DNA of 64,000 nt from Thelephora terrestris (lineage: Eukaryota; Basidiomycota; Agaricomycetes; Thelephorales; Thelephoraceae). Location: NCBI GenBank assembly GCA_015956445.1, contig WIUZ02000013.1, forward strand, positions 682,001 to 746,000, in the 5' to 3' direction. This document shows positions 11,131 to 25,272 of this stretch, piece by piece (position 1 is the first letter of the stretch; each line of letters opens with the position of its first letter). The notes under the pieces are model-generated. The model made no database searches. It saw nothing but the letters and a program-made list of their open reading frames with translations, and was not told the DNA's origin. Position numbers and translations under genes: made by a program.

Positions 11131-13658
11131 TCACCACAACATCACCCCGCTGACCACCATCGCGAGGACCACGGAAAGAGTGATAGAAGCAGCACCGGAA
11201 GCGGCGCTGCTTGTGTTGCCGCCCGAGTTGTTCTCGTTCGAGACAGCGTCCGTGGTGATGTTGGGACACTTCGGAGCATCCAGAATGCCTCCATACGCGC
11301 TCGCGACCCACAACACGACGCCGTTCGTCCACCCAAACCCGGCCTGAACGGTATATTCTCCACCGCTCCCGGCAGAGTCGATATCGAGGTTTGAGAACTT
11401 CTCGAACATCTAAAACCACGTTAAAGCGCATGATAAGCATACCGGGGTAGAGTGCAGAAGGGGGAAGATAGAAAAAGCGTAAACGTAGATCGTACATTAC
11501 CAGTGTTATTCAAACTCCCCGTCAGATTGAGGTCCTGATTCGACCTTCTCGGGAGGACGTTCGGGATCGACCCGCCGGTCGCCCACCAGCTGCAAAACGC
11601 GGCCGCGGTGTACCTGTTTGCCAACTCTCTCTGCAGCGTCTGACCCCACCCTTCTCCGTTTACCGCGGTACCGCCATTCACGACCGTCCCGTTCAACTTG
11701 CTGATATCCTCCCTCGTGCTTGTGTTATTAGTTCCCCTGATAGGTTGAGAGGGCAGTTGATCCTCCGTTATCCCAAGTTGCCCAGACGGCACGAGATCGA
11801 AGGAATTCCCGTTCGGGACGGCGTTCGTGGTCAGGTTGCTCGGGAGGTTTCGCAGGGCCTCAAGAGCGATATATTGATGTGGCGGCCAAGAGTTTGGCAA
11901 ATCCCATTGGAGGCCGGTTTCGACGAAGCTCGAGGGGAACGTCCCGTTGTACCTGTTCAAAACCATGTTGATGGGGGCGAAAGCGCCAAAGGCCTTGCTC
12001 TGATCGTTCAGGACCTCGGGTGGGATGATTCCGACCCAGAAGGGATAAAAGGTGGCGGGGGAATAATAACCGTTACGAGCATTTGAGGTCAGGTTGTAGT
12101 CGTAGAAGGCGAGTTTGTTGGAGTCCCAGAAGAGATCGAGAATACCACTGCTGAGGTTCGAAGCGATGGCGCGGTGGCTTGCGGCCTGGGAGGTGGAGCC
12201 CGCCTGGTCGAGGTATTCAGCGAGAATCTGGTGAGACTTGTCTGGAAGGAATTCAACCACATGTTCTCAGCAGTGAGTGTGAGAGAGTCACGTACACAGG
12301 AGAGAATTCAAGTCGACAGGGATGGTGCTCCTGATGTTTAGCGTCCTGAGCTTCGAATCTTGATCGGTCAAGTTGTTTCCGGCCAGAGGTTGCTTGAGCC
12401 ATCGACCGGTATAATCCCAACCTAGCAACGCCGGGTAAGAAAAAAGATCTCGCCAAAATTACCGAGTCGAGTCGGAGCATTACCAGATTCGGCTCCAGTT
12501 GCCAACTCGGCGTACAAGTCTGAACGCTGCTGTTCAGTCAAGTTCACACCGGTCGCGGTCTGGTAGTCCTCCAAATAGGACTCTGGACGGGGAGCGCTAT
12601 TGTTGACGGCGTAGTGGAACATGTTGTATGTCTGGGAGGTGTAAGAGCTCGTGACAGTGATGCTCCTGTTCGTTGACCACCACTCCAGTTCGAGCTCGGC
12701 TAAAGGCAAGGCGCGCTCCAAGATACTGGTGTCGTTTGTAGCGTTGATATAGCGGTCGAGCATGTGAATGAACAAGGGTGGCTGAGACCGGTTTAGGTAG
12801 TAGATACGTCCACCATTTGGGATGAACCCGAACCGCTCCAATTGGTCCATGAAGTTCTGGAGGGTGGAGTTGACAACATCGTAGAGTTCGGACTGTATGA
12901 GACCTTCGATGATCCAGAAACTATCCCAGTAGTCTAAGAATCGTAGGTTAATCTCGCGTCGTGAGTTACGGGATCGGAGGGCTCACAGATTTCCCTGAAA
13001 CGTCCACCAGGGACGACGAAGGTATGGTTCAAGGGAATGAGAGTGCTCTCGCAGGCAGCGCCGTCGCAAAGGGCGGAATCGTTGGTGTCCCTGATAAGTT
13101 GTGTCCAATAACCGTTGACGACGCCAGCCCAGGCCTTGACGAGGGGATCCTTGACGCCATTGAGGAAGGCAGGGGTGGGGTTGAAATTCGCGAGAGCCAC
13201 CGATTCCAGTTCAAGGCCCTCGCCGGAAAAGTCCGTGTCGACGAACTGTTCGACCGCGCCTTCGGTAAGGCTGGTTCCGTTGATGGTGGCAAAGTCGGTG
13301 AGGACCTGGCTGGGTGCTTTGTTGGTCGGTTTATCGACAAAGGTCTTTGAGTCGGAGTACAGTTGAGCGAGGTTTACGGTTTGGAGGAGCTGTCGATCGG
13401 TTTTTGAGTCGAACGGTTACGCGACCTCGTATAGCATGCGGTACTCACTGCACCGGCACAGAATATCTGGCTTGGACACCATGGCTGGGTTGGTGGAACG
13501 GAGACCTGAGGTGGTAACGTCGAAGATGGGCTGCTTGGGCTTGCGACGGCCGTTGAGAAGGTCAAAGTTGGCGGAGACTCTGAGTTTTGTGGGTTAGGAA
13601 CAGCTGTCACGAATCTTACACCAAGAAGCATAACGCTCAGAAGGGTCGCCCAGCTCAT
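11131..13658 (-). CDS. secreted, probably GPI-anchored GH37 trehalase
   Basis: Hydrolyses trehalose to two glucose outside the cell or at the wall. The start at 13658 gives a signal peptide (MSWATLLSVMLLGVRFVTA). Diagnostic GH37 motifs appear in order: PGGRFREI then YWDSFWI, AESG|WDYTGRW (split by an intron; its Asp is the catalytic acid by family knowledge), QWDLPNSWPPHQY, and GSGGEYTVQAGFGWTNGV, whose Glu is the catalytic base. Many N-x-S/T sites are present. The C-terminus is a Ser/Ala/Gly linker plus a hydrophobic tail (SITLSVVLAMVVSGVMLW) without a basic end, as in GPI-anchored proteins. Several short introns interrupt the gene; one at the far 3' side precedes the MFEKFSN exon. It is divergent from thioredoxin reductase across a 640-nt promoter region. 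No catalytic residue is missing. Confidence 0.93.
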
Positions 13659-14058
13659 CTTCCACGTTCACGCTGTGGGTTGAGGGAGGGAAGACGAGGA
13701 AAAGAAACGGCTCCAGATTCTATTCAAGCTCATTTGCGTTTTTATACTGAGAAGTACAATTGGTCAATGCTCCACCTTCGGGCATCCAGTGCACAAATCC
13801 TCCTGATGTGATGCGAGAAGTTGAAGTCACCTGAATCGCATCGCCACGAACCCTCCAAGTCAACTCGCCCTTCCTCACTTTCCACACCGCAAACTGGTTC
13901 AAAATTTCTAACGCCCGACTCAGCCCGGTCCGAAAAGGATGAGGAGGTGGGGGGACGTACGCTGAGGTTCAAACCATCTGTGATCAGAAAAGACTCGTCT
14001 GGGGAAATCCAAAAGCCTGCCGTTGTCCCAAAGGGGAAACGGGTCCAAATCCCGCCGT

Positions 14059-14085
14059 GATCACGTGTTTTACTTTCACGTGATC
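14059..14085. promoter_or_regulatory. paired CACGTG E-box, inverted repeat
   Basis: Two copies of TCACGTG face each other: GATCACGTG at 14059-14067 and its exact reverse complement at 14077-14085, 9 nt apart. They lie about 215 nt upstream of the thioredoxin reductase ATG and 400 nt upstream of the trehalase ATG. In yeast this core binds the bHLH factor Cbf1, and related bHLH factors bind it elsewhere. Which factor binds here is unknown. An inverted CCAAT (ATTGG) lies near 14125. Confidence 0.5.
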
Positions 14086-14300
14086 TTCGGGCGTCCAGCT
14101 CAGCAAAGCGCCCGCTTTCGTTATTGGCTGACTGATCCGAATCGAGACACAGAGAAAGTTAAGGAAAGGCAGGAATCGGGTTGACCCTGCTTCGCCTCAA
14201 AATCCGACCAACAAACCTGTTTTCAAGATCCATCCTTGCAAAGAGAGCGCTTTTCTCTTCCCTCCCCATCGCGTCAGCTTTTCATCTTAATCGACACCAA

Positions 14301-15596
<1,296 letters not shown>

Positions 15597-17415
15597 CGGA
15601 TTTTTGGGAGTTGTTGCAATACCCCGTCCTCACATACCGGTTATTGGGCCTTGGATGGGAATGGTCCCTCTTGGCTTGCTCACGCCGAAACTTACAATCA
15701 ATAGACCCCCTGTACAGCTAGATCTAGGGAATCCGAAGTTGGTATGCAAAGGTGTACATATGTTTAATACTACCGACCAACGAAGACGCTCGGTGCGCAC
15801 ATGATATCCCCACAAGATGAAAAAACCCATGTGGTTGTGAGGGGGAAGAAGGACGGCAGGCCAGCCGTTGACTGGAAATCGATATTTCCGATCAACTGTG
15901 GGGAAAGAGCTTGATCTCTAATTGAGTGAGGTGGGCACGTTTCCCATCCCCGTCGATCCGAAATCCGACCTGGATACACGGAGGAATGTGCAGCAACGGC
16001 GATTGGTGGCTGTCGAGTGAGATATGGGTAGGAGAGAAGAGGGGGAAACGACGGTAGTCCGAAGCCTCCCCCCCACTCCGCAGCGTTCACTTCCTGGCCA
16101 TACACCTTGGTGACACCGCTGTAAAACCACAATCCAGTACGTGAATGAACTAGTTAGCAACTTAATCCCTTTCGTCGGCACGTTGGTTCAGTATAAGGCC
16201 CGACCTTTAATTTTCGAGAGCACAATGACATCTCATCATCCTAATTTCCGGCTCTTCAGGGCGTGAGATCTCGAGACTATAGTTAGAGCAGCCGTTACCC
16301 CATTAGGTGCTCCCAATAGAGTTTTAAGTGTGGTCACCGCGTAGCCCAAGGCATTGAGGGATCACTACGCCCTCGCAGTTCGAGGAGCAGTTTGCTGTTA
16401 CGATCCTCCTGCTATAGATGTGGAGGTTCTCGGTGGTCATGACCGCCGAGCGATCGGCTTTATCCGCGCCACCCCTGTCACCGGCAACGCCCTTCATCTC
16501 TCGGCTCCAGCCTCTGGCAGCCCGCATTCCGTTACAGCTTTGACTTCGAGAACTGTGTCCGTCTCTACCTGTAAATCGACATCTCCGACGCCCCTCGTCG
16601 CTGCTTACCAACTGCGATAACTGGTTTATGAGGGTCCCCCGAGATGGGCGCTCACGGCTTTCAAGGGCCAAAAGATTCGAAGATCCGAAAGGTATCCGCT
16701 TCAGGACGTGTTGGCGAGACATCCCAGGATATGCTACCAATGACATTCGTCGCTGCGGATGCTCCATGGCGCTCCCGGAGACTATTTGTGGACAGTGAGC
16801 TACGGATTGGACACCCGCGGATGCTTTCACTGCAGTGTGAATCCATGGCCCTCCAGGATCGGTTCGGCCATCGTCAGTAATATTACGTGGCCTGCTTGAG
16901 GAGACTACGGAATTGTTGGCCGTGTAAGTACATCTTGGCTGTTTCGCAAGACCGGTCACGGAGAATAGAAATTGGATTAGCTATTAGTGTCCCCAGCTCC
17001 TAAGTGGTGTCGAAACCTTTGCTCAAGGAGTGGGTCTCTTCTGCTTAGGGACTGTCTGCGTTTGTTTGCCCACGCTTTGCCTGCGGAGGTCGACGCTTCT
17101 GGATATCAACCGGCAGCGCGGAGGATCAGTGAGTGCTCCACAGACATAACCCCAACCAGACAATGATGCTATGCAGCTGGGGCTCCGTCCCTCGGCTTTC
17201 CATGAGTTTCTTTGGTTCTCAGCGCTTTCGTGACGATTTGGTCGGGGTCATGTGTGGGTGATTAACAGGATTGCGCATCTTTAGCCTCCTGTTTCACTTT
17301 CTTCAATACCCCGGGCCGCTGTGGTTCAAAAGGTACATAAGGGTGGAGGATGCAGTGGCTTCAGGGCATCAAGCAAACGCCTCCCAGTCCTCACCGCTTT
17401 CGTAACCTCTCAACC
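15597..17415. other. intergenic, no supported gene
   Basis: About 1.8 kb. A 211-codon frame on the minus strand (16324-16959) shows no domain and reads as low-complexity Arg/Ser sequence, so I do not call it. The last 100-150 nt should hold the cerato-platanin promoter. Confidence 0.35.
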
Positions 17416-17950
17416 ATGAAATTCTTCTCTGTTATCGCCATCCTCGTGGCTCCACTCATCATCAGCGCGACCAGCGTCACTTATGATACCGTTTACGACC
17501 AGGCAACGGACTCGCTTGACAATGTCGCGTGTTCTAACGGACCCAACGGACTTTTGACCAAAGGCTACAAGGTCTTCGGGGATATCCCGACGTTCCCCAA
17601 CATCAGTGGTTCTTCCGTCGCCTATTGGAACTCTCCCAACTGCGGTTCGCCCCTTCCTGCATTCAGATTCATGTTGGACGTTGGTCGCTCATCGGTACGA
17701 CAGGCTCTTGCTGGAACATTACTTACCAAGGCGAGACGATCACGGTCACCGTGATCGATTACGCCGGCGACGGGTTCAACCTTTCTGAAGAAGCCATGAA
17801 CACATTGACGTACGTCGGCCATTGACCACCTCCATACTCTCCGTTTTTGGCTGTGCTGACTTGTGATGCAGCGGCGGTGAAGCTGTGGAATTGGGCGTGG
17901 TCGATGCGACTAGCGTTCAGGTTGACGAATCGTTTTGTGGTATGGCGTAG
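17416..17950 (+). CDS. cerato-platanin family secreted protein
   Basis: Small secreted protein that binds chitin and acts as an expansin-like or elicitor protein in fungi. The signal peptide is MKFFSVIAILVAPLIISATS. The mature part begins VTYDTVYDQATDSLDNVACSN, typical of the family, and continues with GDIPTFPNISGSSVAYWN, NCGSCWNI, TVIDYAGDGFNLSEEAMNTL and a C-terminal DESFCGMA. The four conserved cysteines (VAC, NC, SC, SFC) are all present. The model has two introns: 17645-17703 (donor GTTCGC, non-consensus but needed to restore NCGSCWNI) and about 17809-17871. The product is about 140 residues, normal for the family. No paralogue lies in the window. Confidence 0.93.
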
Positions 17951-18851
17951 CCTCGAAAGAGTGCTAGGAGTATTCACGATTGACTTGACAACTTCTGGAC
18001 ATTTATTATAAGGCTCAGTGATGGACTTAATACTGCTCCGGTATCAATGGACTTTCGGCCAAACTCAACGACATCCTTCTGAAGAGGAACCGACACGCAT
18101 CGAAGCCCTCACGGACTCCGTTCGAGGGCTATCCATGGTTTCCCCAATCGATTTCTCACACGCCCATAACCAGAGGCTTCCTTAGTTTTCTCGGAAAGGT
18201 CATCATGGGGGCTCCGTACTTGCAATGATCGATATCGTGGCGAGTCGGAATTTTTTCTATGGATTCCAGATAAGAGGTTTACAGACGACGTCAACGGGGC
18301 CGACATGATGGTCGGGCACTCGGCTACCCCATATCGTGCCCTCGACTTGGTTATGTACCATTCGTCCTCTCAGACCCTCCATTTGTATCACGGGCCAAAT
18401 TCATCTTGAAACACCCCGCGATCGGTTCACTTCGAGGCACCAAATGCCGCGATCCAAACCGGAAGGAAGTTCCGACTCGTCGCCCCGTTAGGCTTGCGGT
18501 TCTTTCGTTGAGGCGTCAGGGTGGCGCGGAAACGGTCCCATCCAACCCACGGAGGGAAGGCCGAAGGCATTCACAATATGTTGACCACTGGGCCCAATGA
18601 ACGGGATCGTCAAGGTTTCGAATTTCACGGATGGAAAGGCAATGGACATTCGGGTGCACGTTCTGCAATGCTCCTCGCGGATGGCTGCTCTTCGTATGGC
18701 AAACCGCAATCCGAAAATCTGCGGCGGAAGACAGTCGAGTGAAAATCAGGTACGCGTGCTTCTAGTACAATAAAAATGGCCCGTCGGGCGGGGAAAAGGA
18801 AGGTGCGAGAAAGGTAACACCGCATAAAAGGCAAACACTGAAAACGTTAAA
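17951..18851. other. intergenic, no supported gene
   Basis: About 900 nt between the 3' end of cerato-platanin and the 3' end of the PPOX-like gene. Nothing recognised. Confidence 0.35.
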
Positions 18852-20024
18852 TTACGTCAACATCCTGATGAGGTCCGAGCCTATCATTTTCGCGGTGGGG
18901 GGCAGATACGTCGCAACGACCAAGCCAAAGATGAAAGCGAGGAGGATATACCGCATATCCTCTGCTTTCCTCAAGTAGTAGTTCGCCATGGCGCTCATAT
19001 CAGCATCCTCGGTTCCTGCTGGCCCGCACCCAGATTCACACTCTTCCCCTTTCTTCTCCTTCCTGACCTTGGAAAGTGTTGATTGTTGTGTGATGGGCTG
19101 TAACCTCTCCTTGACCAGCGATGTCAAAGGAGTCTTGAACGCAACCAACAGTCCGGGAAGTCCGTCCAGAGACTTCTGGTTCACCAGCGCCTGATAAAAT
19201 CTGATACCCTTCTCCGGGTATTCATCCTCCTTGACTTCCAAGGGCCCGCCTTTCTTCGTCTCGAAATCAAAGTCCCTGTTTTGCGTTTGCACTGCCCACC
19301 GTGGGTGAGTCGTTCGTTGACCTTTGAACTCGAACAGCGGGACTCCCCATCCACACGACTTTGAAGGAGCATCGAACATGGAATATGGAGCATGGCACAG
19401 GTTGAGAAGTAAGAAGTCAGTTGATGTTGTTTTGGTAGAGGATTGATAGAAGTGGTGGGGCGAAAATGCCAAGGAAGTGGGAAGGGAGAACTCACCGTGC
19501 CAACTTTCCAAACGCGAACGAAGATGACTGAGCGAGAGCTAGGCTGTCGAGTCGCAGGGTCGATAAAGGTGTTGTACTCGGGTGTGCCAAACTCATGCAC
19601 GATGGCTAAACAGGGAATCCTCCGATTAGTGGACCGAGGGTCGAGAAGTGGGTACACCAAGGCTGCACCTTTGCCGAACAACCGGGCGATCCTCGGAGGC
19701 CCACTCAACGCACAGAAGAGGAGGGTTATTCTTCCGTTTTCCCGAACATGAGAGACGGTTTCAATGCCTACAGCCTCATGATCAGCTCCAATGGTTTAGA
19801 CAGCTCGTGGTCTAGACGACTTGACTCGAGGACGTACCGCTGCCCATTAGATCCTCATACCAGACCTCATTCGAGTTAACCACCCGAAAACTGCCCTTCA
19901 ATCCCTTCGGTGACAAGTTCACATGTCCATCCTGGGATAACGGAGCAGACGCGACCCAGAAAACGTGTTGGTCGAGCAACCAAGGGATGAGATGATCGGG
20001 AATGGACTCGAAAAACTCGGGCAT
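18852..20024 (-). CDS. pyridoxamine-5'-phosphate-oxidase-like (FMN-binding split-barrel) protein, tail-anchored
   Basis: Start at ATG 20024 (MPEFFESIPDHLIPWLLDQH). The first 150 residues match the fungal PPOX/FMN-binding split-barrel pattern: FWVASAPLSQDGHVNLSPKG, WYEDLMGSG, ETVSHVRENGRITLLFCA and PPRIARLFGKG. Family members bind FMN, and most substrates are unknown. The C-terminal half is an accessory extension with a CGWGVPLFEFKGQR segment. It ends in a single hydrophobic helix (YILLAFIFGLVVATYL) followed by a short tail, so the protein may be anchored to a membrane by its C-terminus, which is inferred. Two introns join three frames, near 19750-19835 and between the VRVWKVGT and SCGWGVPL blocks. 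Substrate and partner unknown. Confidence 0.8.
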
Positions 20025-23000
20025 GACAGGATGGAGGAGACTGGAGTAGAGTTGGAGTGGGGTGTTACGAGACAGCTTCGCTGGTTCCCGCCGAGTCCTC
20101 CCCGGTCTTCGACATTGTGTCCCCCCTTCTCCCACGCGTATGTTTCAGAGCGCCCCCTGCTCCGAACCCGGTGCTGTGCCCCAGCGTACGCATGGGTAGT
20201 GATACTTCTTTGGGCGGTATGGTGGGAGTTCGTTACACCTGGTTTCCTCGAGAAACTCCGCGACAAGCGCTTATTCCCATCAATCACTCCCGATCCTCAC
20301 GTTCCATCTCCATATTTTACTTACCACTCACTACCAGGACCCTGAAGGCGGAACATGAGTCGTTTCGCTGGGCAGCGGATGGGGAACTGCATCGCTGGGG
20401 CTAATGGAGGCCAACAAGCCAAGTACGACTCCATAGAGCTCAAGCCCAGCATAAACCCGGAGGAAGCCCTTACCGAAGGCACACTACGATTGTCCTCGTG
20501 GACATTATTTAGTTCCCAGAGGGGGACCGTGAGTCACTCCAAGAGGAGGCCATTTCTGTCGCAGCCTTCTATCCCAGGGCAGCGACGTCCGCTCCTATTT
20601 GAAGGCGAACTACAACATCAAGCATATACCCCCTGAGGAATCAGAACGGTCGTCCCCCTAGGTATCGTCCCCTTCCGAATCCCGTCCTCCTCGCCTCTGA
20701 ATTCGAGGCTGGATTCCAGCCTATAAGATACCAGGTTGGTACCTACAATTAACCGAGCATCATCCATGGCCGTACCTCATTTTCATCACTCAGTCAATGT
20801 CCTGCCCCGGCCACCGCCGTTCTTTTTCTCAAAAACTATGTGGCGTACGATTATCGCGATGACCGTTGATATCACGTGGACGCGATAGGCCTCTCGCACC
20901 ATCCGCGCAGTCTTGCAGGGTGAATTTTTTGCACACCCGGTATTACATTTGCAAAATTGTCGCCCTCCTCTCGTTCGGCCCGCACCGTCTGACCAGCGCA
21001 GCCGACGACCAACCCGTACACTAAGCGGTCGCGGGAGGCATCTCTCGGTTGTGCCTTCCGCTCGAATTTCATATACGGGTTCATCTCCACGGTTTTTGAA
21101 GTGCGTTCTAGTAGACTTGGAGAGCACGCGACTCGCTCCCGAGCGGTGCCCTGAGTTGGTGTCACCTGGCCAACCCCACGATGATCGCAAACGCTGACAC
21201 CCAATGATCTCACTGCAGGCTGTCGCCGTTTCAAGCTAATTTCCTGTCGTCTGCTGCCGCCCCACAAAACCTCAGAATCGTCGTGGCGGCCACGCGAAGG
21301 AGGCATCGGAGAATCCGTTCTGCCAAACCCTTTCTGGTTCGCCCATCTAACAACGAGGGTGTGGTTACCTTCATTCTGGGCATCGCTGTGACAAGGCTTC
21401 CTTCGGTACCGATTCCATCACACTCCTTAAATACAGTTCCTCGACCCACTCTGTTCCGCTGACCAAGTCACGGAACGTTGGAGCAGCTGACCCTAGAGAT
21501 TCTTCCATTATTAGCCAAGGGAAAACTTCGATGATCATCAATTTCTGTTTTAGGCCAGATCAAGATACCCTCAATCGGGGCTCTGAAAAAGCGGCGCGAG
21601 CAATGTGATCTTCATTCCCTGGGTTCCATTACTCTCGAGGAAAATTTCAGTCGTTCTTGAAAGTCACAAATGGATATGTTCTTGCCCCGCTTTCCCACTG
21701 CGGTCTTTTGACAAACCAGTAGAAACCAAATCCGCCCGGTGAATCTCAAGAAGCTGCGTCTCGCCAAGTTGAATTCGTGCAGTTGTTCGGCTTTATATCA
21801 GTCACGCTTGCCTTTCCGCCGTCGTGGACATTAGGTTTCGCCCCTGCAAAGAGGTTCATCAGTGGGCTTACCAACTACTCCAGCCCGTCTGTGCAAGAGA
21901 GTCAATTTAAGAGGGGAGTGCTTCCCTAGAATTTCGTTCCTCTCTCAACAATGAAACCTTATGGGCATAGCCAACTGTATCGATGACCGAACTTCAAGAT
22001 CTGTGCTTGAAAGATCTACCTACACGCATTCAGTCGGACTTCTCCGAAGATAGGGACAAAAGGGCAAAGTGCTTTGCCTTACACGAAGAAGTCAGACGCG
22101 CAGCTTTGACATCAGGGACATAACCCAATGTTTGAGAAAGCCATTTCACAGTGTTGCCAGTTTACGTGGTAGGAGGAAGGGTTGCCACAGTTTTTGACAT
22201 ACCCCGGGGGCACATTGATCCATAGAGTCAGGTTTGAGAGAAATGGGTACAGCATGATCCATCATCGAAATCACGGAGCGATGACCCCAGGCAGGGGTGA
22301 GTCGCACTAGAGGTTACACCGGTGAGGGGGCTCTGAAAACAGAGGCATACTGGCGTCAGCCTTTATCCAGTTCTCCTCCACGAGTTCATTCGCATGCGTG
22401 GAAACTCAGGGTGGTTCGGTCTGCTAGATCCCCGAAACTATCATCGCAATATCATCCTGGTCTCCAGATTTGATTCGCCGACGCATAACCCCTCACATTA
22501 AAAGAAATGTGCTCGAGTTCAGTTCGAATTCGGTTCGGCCGCTCCAAATTTCCCCAAATTTGGCTCAGTCCAAACCGAACTCCAAGAACCCCATGATTGA
22601 ATGTGTGGCACTCTGTCTTGGTGAGCCATTCAAGGCGGCATCATCCCAATCCCAGTGGCACACGACTCAGGAGATTGGCCCTCGGCTGAACAAAGGGATC
22701 TGTGACCTCAGGGAAGGTTCGACCACATGTATTCCCATTCAGTACCCTCGCCACATGACTGTATTGCGTCACTTACCTTATCGACCTGCACAATACCTGC
22801 AGCGTCGTGGTCGCTCTCAAACGTCGAATTTGAAAGCCTACATCCGCAACTCCGTCGCATTGACGAATCCGATTGATCCTCGGGGATGTCCATCAATCGG
22901 GTCGCAGGTTCGTTCAAGTTTGGGGGTATTCGTTGGGTTCCGCGGAGTTGGCCGAGCACAACCCTTTCGAACGGTCGAGTGTGTTTTTAATGCATCAGTT

Positions 23001-24029
23001 CCGACCGACTGAATAACAGGGTCTTGTTGGGCTCCGGCGGGGATATGAGCGCGAATTCTGGCTCTGACCTCACGCTTCAAGCAAGGGAATTTGAAGGCAG
23101 AAGGATACAATATCAATTACGGGGATGCGACCCTGTTTGACCATTTGGAAGAAAAGATGAAAATACACTTCGCGTGAGGCGTATCAAATAGCGCTAGCGG
23201 ATGCTTCGGATCACCTTCATGACGCCTTAGCCGAAGACACTCACATCGTTTTCACAACCACGTACTGTATCCTCGGAGTGATCTTCCAAGCCAGGTGCGC
23301 CCAAGACGGAAGATACGTAAATGAGTGGTCAATCTGTTCTCTTTTGGGAGGGCCAAAAACAGATAACCACGACCTTAAAAGATACCCAAGCCGCGAAATG
23401 AACTCGCCGTTGTTCAAATACGTACAATATCTTTAAAACCACTTCTACGAATAGAGTCTACTACACGCGACGGCCCCTCTAGCGGCTAAAAATGGGGAAG
23501 CGGGTTGCGGGAGCGATTGGAAGCCTCGATGTCTCAAAATATATGTATAGAAATACCGCTCTGTGTGATGCGAAAGCAACGAAAAACGAATACCGTAAAT
23601 TAACAATTGGCTTTGCCCATCACCGGTCACCATTCGACATGGTGCGGGTGCACCATCCAATAACAAGGGGACTTTGGAACCTGGTAAGGAGCGGCCACAG
23701 TGCCCAGAAGCTCCAAGATCGGCGCGCCAACCGTGGTGGTTCCCGACCTTATCGTGGGAAGACAACTTAGATAACCTCGTGGTTGGCGACGGGTAGTTCG
23801 GCCGCCTAATCGACGGTGTCAACACCGTTTAATGTCTCGACCAACGGATGGCGCCCGAATAGAAACTACGTAGCCCTTTGGCATGAATTATCGCGTTCAT
23901 AGAATATTGATAACTTGAAAGCATGATCGACGGATAGATAACAGACTGAAATGTGTCAGTACTTCGGAAAAGGTGCAGTTCCGAAAGAAGGGAGATCAGA
24001 ACACACCAGAAGAAACACAAGCCCGATGG
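20025..24029. other. 4-kb gene-poor region
   Basis: Only short overlapping frames; the longest, 22470-23012 on the plus strand, shows no domain. Around 22515-22580 there is AT/GC-alternating sequence with repeated TTCGGTTCGG-like and CAAATTT words that could be an old transposon relic, but no ends were found. No RNA gene recognised. Confidence 0.35.
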
Positions 24030-25272
24030 TTACGCCTCTCTCCAAATCACATCCGCTACTCCGCCGTTTTCTTCTCCTAGGACACATCCACCGGCGCCAT
24101 CGTCTGACACCGTGATCACGACGCGGTCGAAGTCATAGACGAACACGACCTTGTTCACGGTGTGACAATAGATGCGAAGTTCGTTCGTTATCGCCCTCAG
24201 CGCTGCGAATGACGTTGGAGGGGGGTTCCAGTCTGTGACCTCTACTTCGAGGCACTCAATGTGCGGTAACCCCCTTAACAAACCATAGAATCTCAGGCGC
24301 TAAGGTGAAACGAGATAAGCAAAGGGAGAAGCAAATGACGGAAGGAGTCCAGACCTCTCTGCCGTCAACCGGTAGCGCCAGCGTTCCGAGGTAACGTACA
24401 CTGTCCATGGTTCGATTAGAAGATACGCAATGTCGTAGAAAATTCAAAGAGCAGTCGGCGTTGTATGAGGAGTCCCCCAAGTCTAAAGCGAGTAACGGCC
24501 GGGTGGAAAGCCGCAGGTTAACGAAGAGTGTAGTAAGCTCCCTGCGCTTTTTCTCAATGTCCGAGGTCGCAAAACATGTTTTTACACGTGTTATTGGCCG
24601 ACGGGGAACGAGAACCGAGACTGCGTCGGTCGTCGGGCACTCCAAGATGGATAGTTTTGGCATTGAACCAATCCTTGGAATCGGTGATAGCACGCGTCGA
24701 ACGGGGGGAGGTGGAGGGGATAATGGACGCTGGGGCTGGGCGGGTGTGACTTGGGTATCAGCATCAACCGGGTATGGAAAATCCAGAATATACAAGTCCT
24801 CGAGTTCGTCCTGGTCGTTCAAAAAATCGACGAGGTGAATGTTCCAGGCCAAATCGCAATGGAATGTCCGGAGCTTAAACTGACAGCCATCCAAAATCCA
24901 AGAGTGGGCTGAATGGCCGATGAAATCAAGTTGAACGGTAAGGTGCAATAGCCGATGGACTGATCGAAGTCCGGCCCCAACAGATCTCCAATACTCCTCT
25001 GGGGGGTTAGATGATGCTCCTTCCTCGCTAGTGGTTTCGTCGTCTCGTACGACAATGGTAAGGTTCTCGACGTAAGCTGCCACACGCGGTTGACCGGCCA
25101 AAACGTTGCAAATGGACATGGTTGTGTCGGTGCCTGAGAGGGAGAGGGTGTTGTAGAGACTGCGCTCGGCGACGATCTGAAATCCCTTGCACACCCTGGC
25201 CAGTGAACAGATATCCCTCCTGCTCCTGGCGTACTGCACAATCAAGTGTCGGGCTTCCATAGAGAGGGCCAT
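24030..25272 (-). CDS. F-box-like protein
   Basis: The start at 25272 gives MALSMEARHLIVQYARSRRD, and residues 15-45 (CSLARVCKGFQIVAERSLYNTL) have the spacing of a basidiomycete F-box, though the opening LP motif is absent. The middle contains a Pro-rich linker (SPPPPPVRR) and the rest has the leucine-spaced pattern seen in substrate-recognition halves of these proteins. One intron near 24298-24352 joins the C-terminal exon, which begins RLRFYGLLRGLPHIECLEVE. By family knowledge such proteins link targets to an SCF ubiquitin ligase through Skp1. The target cannot be inferred. Agaricomycetes carry very many such genes. A more divergent non-F-box helical protein is the alternative. Confidence 0.62.

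Noticed and set aside
16324-16959. 211-codon minus-strand open frame
   Set aside because: No domain, no splice partner, composition dominated by Arg, Ser and Gly as in shadow frames.
22470-23012. 180-codon plus-strand open frame
   Set aside because: No recognisable domain. It begins in repeat-like AT/GC words and overlaps similar-length frames on the other strand.
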